64,000 nt of DNA, taken from Tepidiforma sp. (GTDB lineage: Bacteria; Chloroflexota; Dehalococcoidia; Tepidiformales; Tepidiformaceae). Below the pieces are notes generated by a model, which was not told the origin of the DNA, did no database searches, and worked only from the letters and a program-made list of their open reading frames with translations. The position numbers and the translations under genes were made by a program. Numbering within the stretch: the first letter of the stretch is position 1; every line of letters begins with the position of its first letter. Below are positions 46,809 to 55,882 of the stretch, in pieces. The stretch spans positions 631,444-695,443 of the forward strand of contig NZ_BPIG01000001.1 of NCBI RefSeq assembly GCF_026003995.1, given 5' to 3'.

Positions 46809-48271
46809 GCCTGCAACCTCGCAGCCAGGGTGGTCATGGCCGGTTCGATGACGTCCATGAGGAGCGCGGGGTAGACGCCGAGGAGGATGACGAGCGCGGC
46901 GAGGCCGGCGACGACGGCGTGTTCCCACCAGTGGCGCTGGTCGGTGAGCTCATCCCATTCGTGGCGGACGGGGCCGAACATCACCCGCTGGAGCATCCAG
47001 AGAATGTAGCCGGCGGAGAGGACGACGCCGATGATGGCGGCGAGGACGGCCCACTCGAAGCGCTGGAAGGCGCCGAGGAACACGGTGATTTCAGCGATGA
47101 AGCCGGCCAGCGCCGGCAGGCCGAGCGAGGCCATGCCGGCGAAGACCATTCCGGTGGCGATGAGGGGCATCTGGCGGGCAAGGCCGCCGAGCCGGGCGAT
47201 GTCGCGCGTGTGGGTCCGCTCGTACATGAGGCCAATCATCACGAACATCAGCCCGGTGATGAGGCCGTGGGCGAGCATCTGGTAGGTCGCGCCGGTGAGC
47301 CCGGTCGAGCCGAGCGCCCCGATGCCGAGCAGGACGAGCCCCATGTGGGAGACCGACGAGTAGGCGATGAGCCGCTTCACGTCGGTCTGGCGGAGGGTGA
47401 TGAAGCCGCCGTAGAGAACGCTGAACGCGCCGATCCCGGCCATCCAAACGTCCCAGTCGTGGGCGACCTCCGGCATCAGGGTGACGCAGAGACGGATGAT
47501 GCCGTAGCCGCCCATCTTGAGCAGGACGCCTGCGAGCATGACCGAGACCGCGGTGGGGGCGTCGGAGTGGGCATCGGGCAGCCAGGTGTGGAGCGGGACG
47601 ATCGGCAGCTTCACCGCGAAGCCCACGAACAGGAAGAAGAACACCCAGCCGAGCGGGAGCAGCGTGTCCCGGAACTCGGCCGATGCGAGCCGCTCGATGT
47701 CGAACGTGCGGGCGTCGAAGGCGAGCACGAGGATGCCGATGAGCATGAAGGCAGAGCCGGCGATGGTGTAGAGGACGAACTTCGTCGCCGAGTACTCCTT
47801 CCGGCCCGAGCCCCAGATGGAGATGAGCAGGTACATCGGGAAGAGCTCGAGCTCCCAGAAGAGGAAGAAGAGCATCAGGTCGAGCGAGACGAACACGCCG
47901 ACGACGGAGCTGGCGAGGATGAGGAGGCAGGCGAAGTAGGCCCGCGGCCGGTGGGTCACGCTGAAGGAGACGAGGACGGACGCCAGCGTGAGGCAGGTGG
48001 TGAGCACGACGAGCGGCAGGCTCAGGCCGTCGACGCCGACGAAGTACTGGAGGTTGAAGGCGCCGATATCGACCCAAGAGTGGCGTTCGACGAACTGGTA
48101 GCCCTGCGCGTCCGGGTCGAAGCGGAAGAACATCGCGATGGAGAGCGCGAACATCGCGGCGGCGGTGACGAGCGCGACCCATTTCGCCTGCTGCTCCATC
48201 CGCTGCGGGAGGAGGAGGATGACGGCGGCCGCGATGGCGGGCAGGAAGATGAGGATGCTCAGTTCCACCAC
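46805..48271 (-). CDS. nuoM: NADH-quinone oxidoreductase subunit M
   Basis: A 488-residue antiporter-like subunit. The conserved glutamate and lysine helices appear in FFLFWELELFPMYLLI and FAVKLPIVPLHTWLPDAHSD (split: FAVKLPIVPLHTW and LPDAHSDAP). TDVKRLIAYSSVSHMG marks the family. The start is GTG, six bases after nuoL. Confidence 0.94.
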   Translation of the reverse strand: MVELSILIFLPAIAAAVILLLPQRMEQQAKWVALVTAAAMFALSIAMFFRFDPDAQGYQFVERHSWVDIGAFNLQYFVGVDGLSLPLVVLTTCLTLASVLVSFSVTHRPRAYFACLLILASSVVGVFVSLDLMLFFLFWELELFPMYLLISIWGSGRKEYSATKFVLYTIAGSAFMLIGILVLAFDARTFDIERLASAEFRDTLLPLGWVFFFLFVGFAVKLPIVPLHTWLPDAHSDAPTAVSVMLAGVLLKMGGYGIIRLCVTLMPEVAHDWDVWMAGIGAFSVLYGGFITLRQTDVKRLIAYSSVSHMGLVLLGIGALGSTGLTGATYQMLAHGLITGLMFVMIGLMYERTHTRDIARLGGLARQMPLIATGMVFAGMASLGLPALAGFIAEITVFLGAFQRFEWAVLAAIIGVVLSAGYILWMLQRVMFGPVRHEWDELTDQRHWWEHAVVAGLAALVILLGVYPALLMDVIEPAMTTLAARLQA

Positions 48272-48277
48272 GACCTC

Positions 48278-50233
48278 CTAGAGCGGATTCGCCACGATGA
48301 CGGCGATGAAGATGACGATGACGCCGGCCGCAACGCCGAGGCCGTAGGACTGGACTTCGCCGACCTGGACGGCCCGCAGGCGGCTGCTGGCGGCCCGGCC
48401 GAGCTGGCCCGTGCCGTTCACGATGCCGTCGACGATGCGGCGGTCGATCGTTTCGAGCAGGCGGCACCAGCCGCGGTAGAAGATGGTGCGGACGAAGAGG
48501 CCCTCATAGAGGTCGTCGAGGAAGTACTTCCGTTCGAAGACGAGGGCGAAGGGCGCGAAGGTGGCGCGGATGGAGGCCGAATCGACCCAGCGGCGGATGT
48601 AGATGGCGTAGGCGGTGCCGATGCCGGCGAGCGCGATGATCGTGGAGGAGACCGCAATCCCGATTTCGAAGGTGCTGCCGTGGTGGCCGCCGTGGGGCAG
48701 CGCGGCTTCGATGAAGTCTTTGAACATGTGGTCGTAGGCGAACCAGCCTGCGGCGATGGACGGGATCGCGAGGACGATGAGCGGCCCCTTCATCGACCAC
48801 GGCGATTCGTGGGGGTGGGCCGGGTCACCGTGGAAGTGGTTGTCCGGGTCGTGGTGGTCGACCGGTTCGCCGCCCTTATACGTGCCGTGGAAGGTGAGGA
48901 AGATGGCCCGGAACATGTAGAACGCCGTCATGAAGGCGACCACGGCTCCAATGGCCCACAGCGCGCGGTCGTGCCGCCACGCGTCGAGGAGAATTTCGTC
49001 CTTCGACCAGAAGCCGGCGAGCGGGAAGATGCCGGCGAGGCTGAGCGAGCCGATGACGAACGTCCAGTAGGTCACCGGCATGTGCTTGCGGAGGCCGCCC
49101 ATCTTCCGCATATCGAACGTGTTGGTTGCGTGGTTGACCGAGCCGCTGCCGAGGAAGAGGAGCGCCTTGAAGAAGGCGTGCGTGAAGAGGTGGAAGATGG
49201 CCGCCACGTACCCGAGCGCGCCGAGGGAAAGCATCATGTAGCCGAGCTGGGAGACCGTGGAGTAGGCGAGGACGCGCTTGAGGTCGGTCTGCACGAGCGC
49301 GATGGTCGCGGCGAGGATGGCGGTGATAGCGCCAATCCAGGCCACGACGTCGGCCGCGTCGGTCGAGGCTTCGAAGACCGGGAAGAAGCGGGCGACGAGG
49401 TAGACGCCAGCGGCGACCATGGTCGCGGCGTGGATGAGGGCCGAGACCGGGGTCGGGCCTTCCATCGCGTCGGGCAACCAGACGTGGAGCGGGAACTGGG
49501 CGGACTTGCCGGCCGCGCCCGCGAAGAGGCCGAGCGCGAAGAGGGTCACGATGGTGCTCTTCACTTCGCCGCTGGCGGCCCACTCCTGAATCGCCGTCAC
49601 GTCGAAGGTGCCGGCGCGGGTCCAGATGAGGAGCAGGGCGGCGAGCAGGCCGAGGTCGCCGATGCGGGTGACGATGAACGCCTTCTTCGCGGCAGCGGCC
49701 GCGCTCGGCTTGTGGAACCAGAAGCCGATGAGCAGGTAGGAGCAGAGGCCGACGAGCTCCCAGAAGACGAACATCTGGAAGAGGTTGTCCGCGAGGACGA
49801 GGCCGAGCATCGACGTGGTGAACAGGCACATGTGGGCGAAGTAGCGCCCGTAGCCGTGGTCGCCCTGCATGTAGCCGGTCGAGTAGACCTGGACGAGGAA
49901 CGCGACGGTCGTCACGACGACGAGCATGACGGCCGTGAGGCCGTCGACCCGGACGCCGATGGGGACGGTGAGGTCGCCGGCGGTGAACCATTCGTGGGTG
50001 TACTGCGCCACGCCGCCGCTCGCGTCGATGACGTTGAAGAGCGTGACGTAGCTCAGCACCATGGCGGCGCCGATGCCGAGGATGGCCGTGTAGCCGGCGA
50101 TGGCCGGGAGCTTCCGGAGGTAGAGCGCGATGAGGCCCCAGGCAACGAGGGGGCAGGCCATGATGGCCCAGAGCACGGCCTGGTCGATCGTCGGCGTCGA
50201 AGCGGCGGACGGCTCGGCAGCGAGGAACAGCAT
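48278..50233 (-). CDS. nuoL: NADH-quinone oxidoreductase subunit L
   Basis: A 651-residue antiporter-like subunit, the distal end of the membrane arm. Key segments: MFVFWELVGLCSYLLIGFW, GKSAQFPLHVWLPDAMEGP (lysine of the proton channel) and TDLKRVLAYSTVSQLGYM. The C-terminal ~150 residues form the lateral helix and final helix. It follows the small orphan gene by three bases. Confidence 0.94.
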   Translation of the reverse strand: MLFLAAEPSAASTPTIDQAVLWAIMACPLVAWGLIALYLRKLPAIAGYTAILGIGAAMVLSYVTLFNVIDASGGVAQYTHEWFTAGDLTVPIGVRVDGLTAVMLVVVTTVAFLVQVYSTGYMQGDHGYGRYFAHMCLFTTSMLGLVLADNLFQMFVFWELVGLCSYLLIGFWFHKPSAAAAAKKAFIVTRIGDLGLLAALLLIWTRAGTFDVTAIQEWAASGEVKSTIVTLFALGLFAGAAGKSAQFPLHVWLPDAMEGPTPVSALIHAATMVAAGVYLVARFFPVFEASTDAADVVAWIGAITAILAATIALVQTDLKRVLAYSTVSQLGYMMLSLGALGYVAAIFHLFTHAFFKALLFLGSGSVNHATNTFDMRKMGGLRKHMPVTYWTFVIGSLSLAGIFPLAGFWSKDEILLDAWRHDRALWAIGAVVAFMTAFYMFRAIFLTFHGTYKGGEPVDHHDPDNHFHGDPAHPHESPWSMKGPLIVLAIPSIAAGWFAYDHMFKDFIEAALPHGGHHGSTFEIGIAVSSTIIALAGIGTAYAIYIRRWVDSASIRATFAPFALVFERKYFLDDLYEGLFVRTIFYRGWCRLLETIDRRIVDGIVNGTGQLGRAASSRLRAVQVGEVQSYGLGVAAGVIVIFIAVIVANPL

Positions 50234-50236
50234 GGG

Positions 50237-50434
50237 CTAGATCTTCCTCAGGATTTCGCGGGCGACGTGGGCCTTGCCCGTCGGCACGTAGAGGGTGCGT
50301 TCATCGAGCATGGACGCCTTCTCGCCGTAGCCGATGGGCGGGACGATGCGCACCGAGAGGGCCTCGGCGGCGAACAGTTCCGCCCAGGTCTGGGCGACGT
50401 AGGCGTTGCGGACCGTCATGAATTCAACCCACAT
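50237..50434 (-). CDS. Small soluble protein inside the nuo operon
   Basis: A 65-residue protein with alternating short strands and helices: FMTVRNAYVAQTWAELFAAE, a central basic/proline turn, and TLYVPTGKAHVAREIL. It has no membrane segment or cysteines. It resembles DUF2007-type putative signal-transducing proteins in size and pattern, but I cannot confirm that. It lies six bases after nuoK and three before nuoL. Confidence 0.55.
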   Translation of the reverse strand: MWVEFMTVRNAYVAQTWAELFAAEALSVRIVPPIGYGEKASMLDERTLYVPTGKAHVAREILRKI

Positions 50435-50440
50435 GCTGCT

Positions 50441-50755
50441 TCACGACCTGAGGAGATTCAGCCGGTCGACGTCGATGGTTTCGCGGTTGCGGTAGACGGC
50501 GACGGCGAGGGCGAGGGCGACCGCGGCTTCGGCAGCGGCAACGGTGAGGATGAAGACGACGAAGGTGTGCCCGGTGATCGGGTTCGAGCTCACGGCGAAG
50601 CGGGAGAAGGTGATGAGCGTGAGGTTGACGGCGTTGAGCATCAGCTCGACGCCCATCAGGACGCCGATGGCGTTTCGCTTCGAGAGCGAGATGGCGAGGC
50701 CGAGGCAGAAGAGGAGGGCGCCGACGGTGAGGAAGTGTTCGATGCCGGGGGTCAT
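50441..50755 (-). CDS. nuoK: NADH-quinone oxidoreductase subunit K
   Basis: A 104-residue, three-helix membrane subunit. The two conserved glutamates lie in GVLMGVELMLNAVNL and VAAAEAAVALA. ATG 50755 overlaps the nuoJ stop (ATGA). Confidence 0.94.
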   Translation of the reverse strand: MTPGIEHFLTVGALLFCLGLAISLSKRNAIGVLMGVELMLNAVNLTLITFSRFAVSSNPITGHTFVVFILTVAAAEAAVALALAVAVYRNRETIDVDRLNLLRS

Positions 50756-51270
50756 ACGAGGGCATCCTCCGCTTCTTCTTCGGGGCTGCGGGTCAGCATG
50801 ATGGCGCCGACGAGCGCGGCCGTGAGCAGCACGCTCGCGATTTCGAACGGGACGACCCACGTGGTCAGCAGCGCCGTGCCGAGTGAGCGGGCATCGAGGC
50901 CGGCGGGCGCCTCGTCGACAGTGTTCCAGGCGGTGTCGTGAACGACGAACAGGAAGATGGCGGCGAGGCAGACTGCGAGGAGGATGCCGGGGAGCGCCCA
51001 GCGGGTTTCGCCGTTATCGCGGCCGGAGCGCGGCGTGAGCAGGACGGCGAAGAGGACCAGCACCGCGATGGCGCCCACGTAGATGATGACCTGGGCCATG
51101 GCGATGAAGTCGGCCGAGAGGAGGACGAAGAACCCGGCGACGCCGATGAACGTGAGGATGAGGAAGAGGACGGCGTGGAGCAGGTTGCGGGAGACCATCA
51201 CCCCGCCGGCAGCGACGAGGGTGAGGGCTGCGAGCACCCAGAAGGCGAGCGAGGGGCCGAAACCTTCCAT
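50752..51270 (-). CDS. nuoJ: NADH-quinone oxidoreductase subunit J
   Basis: A 172-residue membrane subunit with about five helices. NLLHAVLFLILTFIGVAGFF and AQVIIYVGAIAVLVLFAVLL are the conserved parts, the latter containing the pi-bulge helix. Its ATG overlaps the nuoH stop by one base, which leaves no room for nuoI, normally found here. Confidence 0.93.
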   Translation of the reverse strand: MEGFGPSLAFWVLAALTLVAAGGVMVSRNLLHAVLFLILTFIGVAGFFVLLSADFIAMAQVIIYVGAIAVLVLFAVLLTPRSGRDNGETRWALPGILLAVCLAAIFLFVVHDTAWNTVDEAPAGLDARSLGTALLTTWVVPFEIASVLLTAALVGAIMLTRSPEEEAEDALV

Positions 51271-52523
51271 CAGGAGCGCTCCCCGACGGGGATGTAGCCG
51301 CCGGCCTGCTTGACCAGGCGCGGGCGGGTCGGCGTGCGCTCGGGCCGGTAGCCATTGAAGCGGGCCCAGGCATAAACGAGCGCCACCGAGAGGATGATGT
51401 TCACGAGGGCGAAGACGTAGATGAGGCCCTTCGCGTAATCCTGCTCCGACCAGAGCATCCGCTCGGTGCTGACGATGAGGAGGTTGAAGACGCCGAGCGG
51501 GAGGAGGAACTTCCACGCGAACGCCATCAGCTGGTCGGCGCGGAGGCGCGGCAGCGTGCCGCGGGTCCAGATGAAGAGGAAATAGAAGAGGTGGGTCTTG
51601 GCGATGAAGATGAGCCAGCCGGGGACCCACTGTTCGAGCCCGAAGAAGGTCCAGCCGCCGAGGAAGACGGTCGCGGCGAAGCCGGAAGCGGCGAGCGCGT
51701 AGCCGATGTCCATGCCGTAGAAGAGGCCCCACTTCATGCCGGAGTACTCGGTGAGGTAGCCCGCAACGATTTCGGACTCGGCCTCGGCGATATCGACGGG
51801 GGTGCGGTTCAGCTCGGCGCTGACGCAGATGAAGTAGATGACGAGCGCGAGGGGCTGGACGAAGACCATCCAGATGTTGAACTCATCCGCCCACGCGACC
51901 ATGCCGGAGAGGCTGATGGTGCCGGTCATCACGACGGCGCCAAGAAGCGCCAGCACGAGCGGCGATTCGTAGCTGATCGCCATCGAGACGATGCGCATCG
52001 CGCCGAAGAGGCTGTACTTGTTGTTGGCGCTCCAGCCGGCCATGAAGGTCGCGATGACCGGCAGGGAGGAGACCGCGAGGAAGTACATCAGGCTGACGGG
52101 GATATCGGCGATGACCATGTTTTCGCCGAAGGGGATGACGGCCCAGAGGAGCACGGCCGGCATCACGAAGATGATCGGCGCGATGTACATCACGGCGCGG
52201 TCGGCGCGCGTGGGCGTGAGGGCTTCCTTCTGGATGAGCTTGATGGCGTCGGCAATCGGCTGGAGGAGGCCGAAGGGCCCGACGCGGTTAGGACCGAGGC
52301 GCGACTGCATGCGGCCGATGATGCGGCGCTCGCCGTAGACGCCGACGATCAGCTGGGAGGGGAGGACGAAGAGGAGGAAGCTCGCGACGAAGCCGATGAG
52401 GGCGGCAAGGACGTAGACGACCCCGAACGGCAGGATGCGGTCAGCCGCCTCGAGGATTTCGCGGGAGAGGTTGCCGAGATCGCGGATGTCGTACCACTTG
52501 TCCGAGACGAGGAACGGGGTCAC
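51270..52523 (-). CDS. nuoH: NADH-quinone oxidoreductase subunit H
   Basis: A 417-residue membrane subunit forming the quinone chamber. GERRIIGRMQSRLGPNRVGP and the acidic quinone-site loop AELNRTPVDIAEAESEIVAG are intact. It has ~30 extra residues at the N terminus compared with short forms. The GTG start overlaps nuoD; the end overlaps nuoJ. Confidence 0.94.
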   Translation of the reverse strand: MTPFLVSDKWYDIRDLGNLSREILEAADRILPFGVVYVLAALIGFVASFLLFVLPSQLIVGVYGERRIIGRMQSRLGPNRVGPFGLLQPIADAIKLIQKEALTPTRADRAVMYIAPIIFVMPAVLLWAVIPFGENMVIADIPVSLMYFLAVSSLPVIATFMAGWSANNKYSLFGAMRIVSMAISYESPLVLALLGAVVMTGTISLSGMVAWADEFNIWMVFVQPLALVIYFICVSAELNRTPVDIAEAESEIVAGYLTEYSGMKWGLFYGMDIGYALAASGFAATVFLGGWTFFGLEQWVPGWLIFIAKTHLFYFLFIWTRGTLPRLRADQLMAFAWKFLLPLGVFNLLIVSTERMLWSEQDYAKGLIYVFALVNIILSVALVYAWARFNGYRPERTPTRPRLVKQAGGYIPVGERS

Positions 52524-53629
52524 CGGTCGATCTCCCCCACGACGATATCGATGGAGCCGAGGACGACGATGGCGTCCGCGACGGTACCCCCGACGGTCAT
52601 CTCTTTGAGCGCTGAGAGGTTGATGAACGAGGGCGGGCGGATGTGGAAGCGGTAGGGCGAAGGCCCTTCGTCCGAGACGAGGTAGTAGCCGAGTTCGCCG
52701 CGGGGGCTTTCGATGCGGGCGTAGGCCTCGCCCTTCGGCGGACGGAGCGCGAGCGGTACTTCGGTACGGAAGGGACCGCCGGGGAGGCCGTCGAGCGCTT
52801 GCTGGATGATCTTGAGGCTCTGCCGCATCTCTTCGAGGCGGACGATGAAGCGGTCGTAGCTGTCGCCGTTGTAACCGATGGGGATATCGAAGTCGTACTG
52901 CTCGTAGCCGCAGTAGGGGTCGGCTTTGCGGATGTCCCAGGCGATGCCGCTGCCGCGCAGCATCGGGCCGGAGAGGGAGGCGTTGGTCGCCATCTCGGGC
53001 GTCAGGACGCCGACGCCGCGCGTGCGGGCGATGAAGATTTCGTTGCCCGAAAGGAGGCCTTCCATCTCGTCGAGGAAGGGCGGGAAGTCGCGGAGGATGC
53101 GGCGGACCATCGGCTCGAACTCGGGCCGGAGGTCGAAGGCGACGCCGCCGATGCGCATGTAGTTGCAGGTGAGGCGGGCGCCGGAGGTGACTTCGAAGAT
53201 GTCGAGGATCTTCTCGCGCTCGCGGAACGCCCACATGACGGGGGTCTGCCAGGCGCCGGTGTCGTTGGCGAAGGCGCCGATGGCCATGCAGTGGCTGGCG
53301 AGCCGCTGGAGCTCGGCCATGATGACGCGGATGGCGTTGCCGCGGGGCGGGACTTCGATGCCGGCGAGCTTTTCGACCGCGAGGCAGTAGCCGAGGTTGT
53401 TCGACATGCTGCTGAGGTAGTCGGTGCGGTCGGTGAAGGGGATGTTCTGGGTGTAGGTGCGCTCCTCGGCGAGCTTCTCCATCGAGCGGTGGAGGTAGCC
53501 CATCACCATCTCGGCATCGATGACCTTTTCGCCGTCGACGGTGGCCTTGATGCGGAAGACGCCGTGGGTGGAGGGGTGCTGGGGCCCGATGTTGATGACG
53601 AACGGTTCGCTCTTGATGATGCCGGTCAT
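52520..53629 (-). CDS. nuoD: NADH-quinone oxidoreductase subunit D
   Basis: A 369-residue 49-kDa-type subunit related to NiFe hydrogenase large subunits. It has NIGPQHPSTHGVFR (quinone-site histidines), GYLHRSMEKLAEER and SPRGELGYYLVSDE, and ends VGEIDR. It needs the NuoB N2 cluster as partner, but nuoB is absent from the operon. ATG 53629 overlaps nuoC. Confidence 0.94.
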   Translation of the reverse strand: MTGIIKSEPFVINIGPQHPSTHGVFRIKATVDGEKVIDAEMVMGYLHRSMEKLAEERTYTQNIPFTDRTDYLSSMSNNLGYCLAVEKLAGIEVPPRGNAIRVIMAELQRLASHCMAIGAFANDTGAWQTPVMWAFREREKILDIFEVTSGARLTCNYMRIGGVAFDLRPEFEPMVRRILRDFPPFLDEMEGLLSGNEIFIARTRGVGVLTPEMATNASLSGPMLRGSGIAWDIRKADPYCGYEQYDFDIPIGYNGDSYDRFIVRLEEMRQSLKIIQQALDGLPGGPFRTEVPLALRPPKGEAYARIESPRGELGYYLVSDEGPSPYRFHIRPPSFINLSALKEMTVGGTVADAIVVLGSIDIVVGEIDR

Positions 53630-54150
53630 TCGATCACCTTCACGGGCGGCTCCTGGCGGGGGGCGACGCCGGCGAACTCGCCGAGCCCCGGCTGGAGGCC
53701 GCCGGGCATCGCGAGGAAGTCCTTGCGGAGCGGCCAGCCGGGATAGCCCTCCCACAGGAGGATTCGGTAGAGGTTCGGGTGCCCCGCGAAGCGGATGCCG
53801 AAGAGGTCGTAGGCTTCGCACTCCTGCATCCAGGCGCCGTGGAAAACGGGCGTGACGCTGGGAACCTCGGGGTTCTCACGGCCCCACGCTTCAACTTTGA
53901 AGCAGGCGAGGTGGTTCTTTTCGAACGACTGGATGTGGTAGACGACTTCGAAGTGGTCCCAGTAGTCGACGCCGCAAAGGTTCGTGAGGTGGACGAGGTT
54001 CGCGTCCGGGTCGTCGCGGAGGGCCCGGAGCGTTTCGACGAGCCTGTCAGGCTTGAGGTAGCAGGCGGTCTCCGTCGTGCGGTCGACGGAGCCGGGTACG
54101 AGCGCTTCGGCGAGCGCGGCGGCTTCGGAACCGGTGAGTTCGCGGGTCAC
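53626..54150 (-). CDS. nuoC: NADH-quinone oxidoreductase subunit C
   Basis: A 174-residue 30-kDa-type subunit. The family signature is ECEAYDLFGIRFAGHPNLYRIL followed by GWPLRKDF (split: ECEAYDLFGIRFAGHP; WEGYPGWPLRKDF). The GTG start overlaps the nuoA stop by four bases, so nuoB, usually between A and C, is missing. Confidence 0.93.
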   Translation of the reverse strand: MTRELTGSEAAALAEALVPGSVDRTTETACYLKPDRLVETLRALRDDPDANLVHLTNLCGVDYWDHFEVVYHIQSFEKNHLACFKVEAWGRENPEVPSVTPVFHGAWMQECEAYDLFGIRFAGHPNLYRILLWEGYPGWPLRKDFLAMPGGLQPGLGEFAGVAPRQEPPVKVIE

Positions 54151-54524
54151 AGGCGCCACTCCAGAGCTCGTTTTCGCCAGGCGTAGATGCCGCCCACGAC
54201 GAAGGTGGCGATGAAGAGGAGGCCTTTGCCGTAGCCGACCCACCCGACGGTGTCGAAGACCATCGCCCAGGGGAAGAGGAAGATGATTTCGACGTCGAGG
54301 AGGACGAAGAGGAGGGCGATGTAGTAGTAGCGGAAGTTGAACTGGACGAGGCTCGGCCCCTCGGTGCGGAGGCCGCATTCGTAGATGTCGTCGCGGACGA
54401 CGTCGGGGCGGAATTTCGGGCGGATGCGGGCGAACTGGAGCGCCCACGACGTGACGACAGCGCCGAGCGGGAAAATCAGCGCAATGATGACGAGGATGCC
54501 GATGTGACCGTATTCGTACAGCAC
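54147..54524 (-). CDS. nuoA: NADH-quinone oxidoreductase subunit A
   Basis: A 125-residue, three-helix membrane subunit and first gene of the nuo operon. The conserved cysteine loop is YECGLRTEGPSLVQFNFRYY, then ALLFVLLDVEIIFLFPWA with the acidic pair. The start is GTG at 54524. An extended -10 promoter and a palindrome lie upstream. Confidence 0.94.
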   Translation of the reverse strand: MLYEYGHIGILVIIALIFPLGAVVTSWALQFARIRPKFRPDVVRDDIYECGLRTEGPSLVQFNFRYYYIALLFVLLDVEIIFLFPWAMVFDTVGWVGYGKGLLFIATFVVGGIYAWRKRALEWRL

Positions 54525-54566
54525 GCGGGGGCCGTTTGTGAAATTCGTCCCTAAGGACCGGCGCTG

Positions 54567-54588
54567 ACTATAGCACGGGCTCCCGTGC
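54567..54588 (-). promoter_or_regulatory. nuoA extended -10 promoter with overlapping palindrome
   Basis: On the minus strand TGCTATAGT (54567-54575) is a full extended -10. A perfect 7-bp inverted repeat with a two-base centre, GCACGGG-N2-CCCGTGC (54573-54588), overlaps its TGn. The hairpin has no T tract, so an operator or a weak terminator of nnrE are both possible. The leader would be ~36-45 bases. Confidence 0.45.
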
Positions 54589-54615
54589 CGGACAAAGGCG
54601 CCAGGAGGGACCGGG

Positions 54616-55392
<777 letters not shown>

Positions 55393-55456
55393 ACGCACCT
55401 CACGGCCCCACCGGGGGCCACGGGCTCTGGAGTCTACGGAATCGTCCGGGGCCGCG

Positions 55457-55837
55457 TCATGCCCCGGCAGGCCGAGACGGGTACGAAGCAGTGACACGGG
55501 CGCTGATGCCTCCGCGGGTGTTGAATTCGCCGGTGACGGTGGCCGAGCGAGGCTGCACGGCGGCGACGATGTCATCGAGGATGGTGTTCACGACGTCCTC
55601 GTAGAAGATGCCGCGGTTGCGGAAGGCGTGGAGGTAGAACTTGAAGGAGCGGAGCTCGATGCACTTCCGGTCCGGCACATAGGTGACGCGGATGGTACCG
55701 AAGTCCGGCTGGCCGGTCATGGGGCAGACGCTGGTGAACTCCGGCGCGATGAATTCGATGACGTAGTCGCGCCCGGGAAACTGGTTGTCGAAGGCGTCGA
55801 TGGTGCCGTCGGTGCGGAAGGTGTTGTTCGGGTTCAT
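55457..55837 (-). CDS. queF: NADPH-dependent 7-cyano-7-deazaguanine reductase
   Basis: A 126-residue T-fold (type I) QueF that reduces preQ0 to preQ1 in queuosine synthesis. The catalytic cysteine is in EFTSVCPMTGQPDFGTI, the QueF motif reads ELRSFKFYLHAF, and a conserved aspartate follows in the TGQPDFG segment. AGGTG precedes the ATG. Other que genes are not in the window. Confidence 0.93.
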   Translation of the reverse strand: MNPNNTFRTDGTIDAFDNQFPGRDYVIEFIAPEFTSVCPMTGQPDFGTIRVTYVPDRKCIELRSFKFYLHAFRNRGIFYEDVVNTILDDIVAAVQPRSATVTGEFNTRGGISARVTASYPSRPAGA

Positions 55838-55882
55838 GGCGTGTCACCTGCAGGTTCGGACGGCGGCCGCGCAGGCGCAAGG

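Noticed and set aside
46919-50941. A 1340-codon open frame on the plus strand across the nuo genes
   Set aside because: It is the antisense shadow of nuoM, nuoL and neighbours. High GC at third positions keeps the opposite strand open; its product is a repetitive Glu/Asp/Arg/Gly-rich sequence without any domain.
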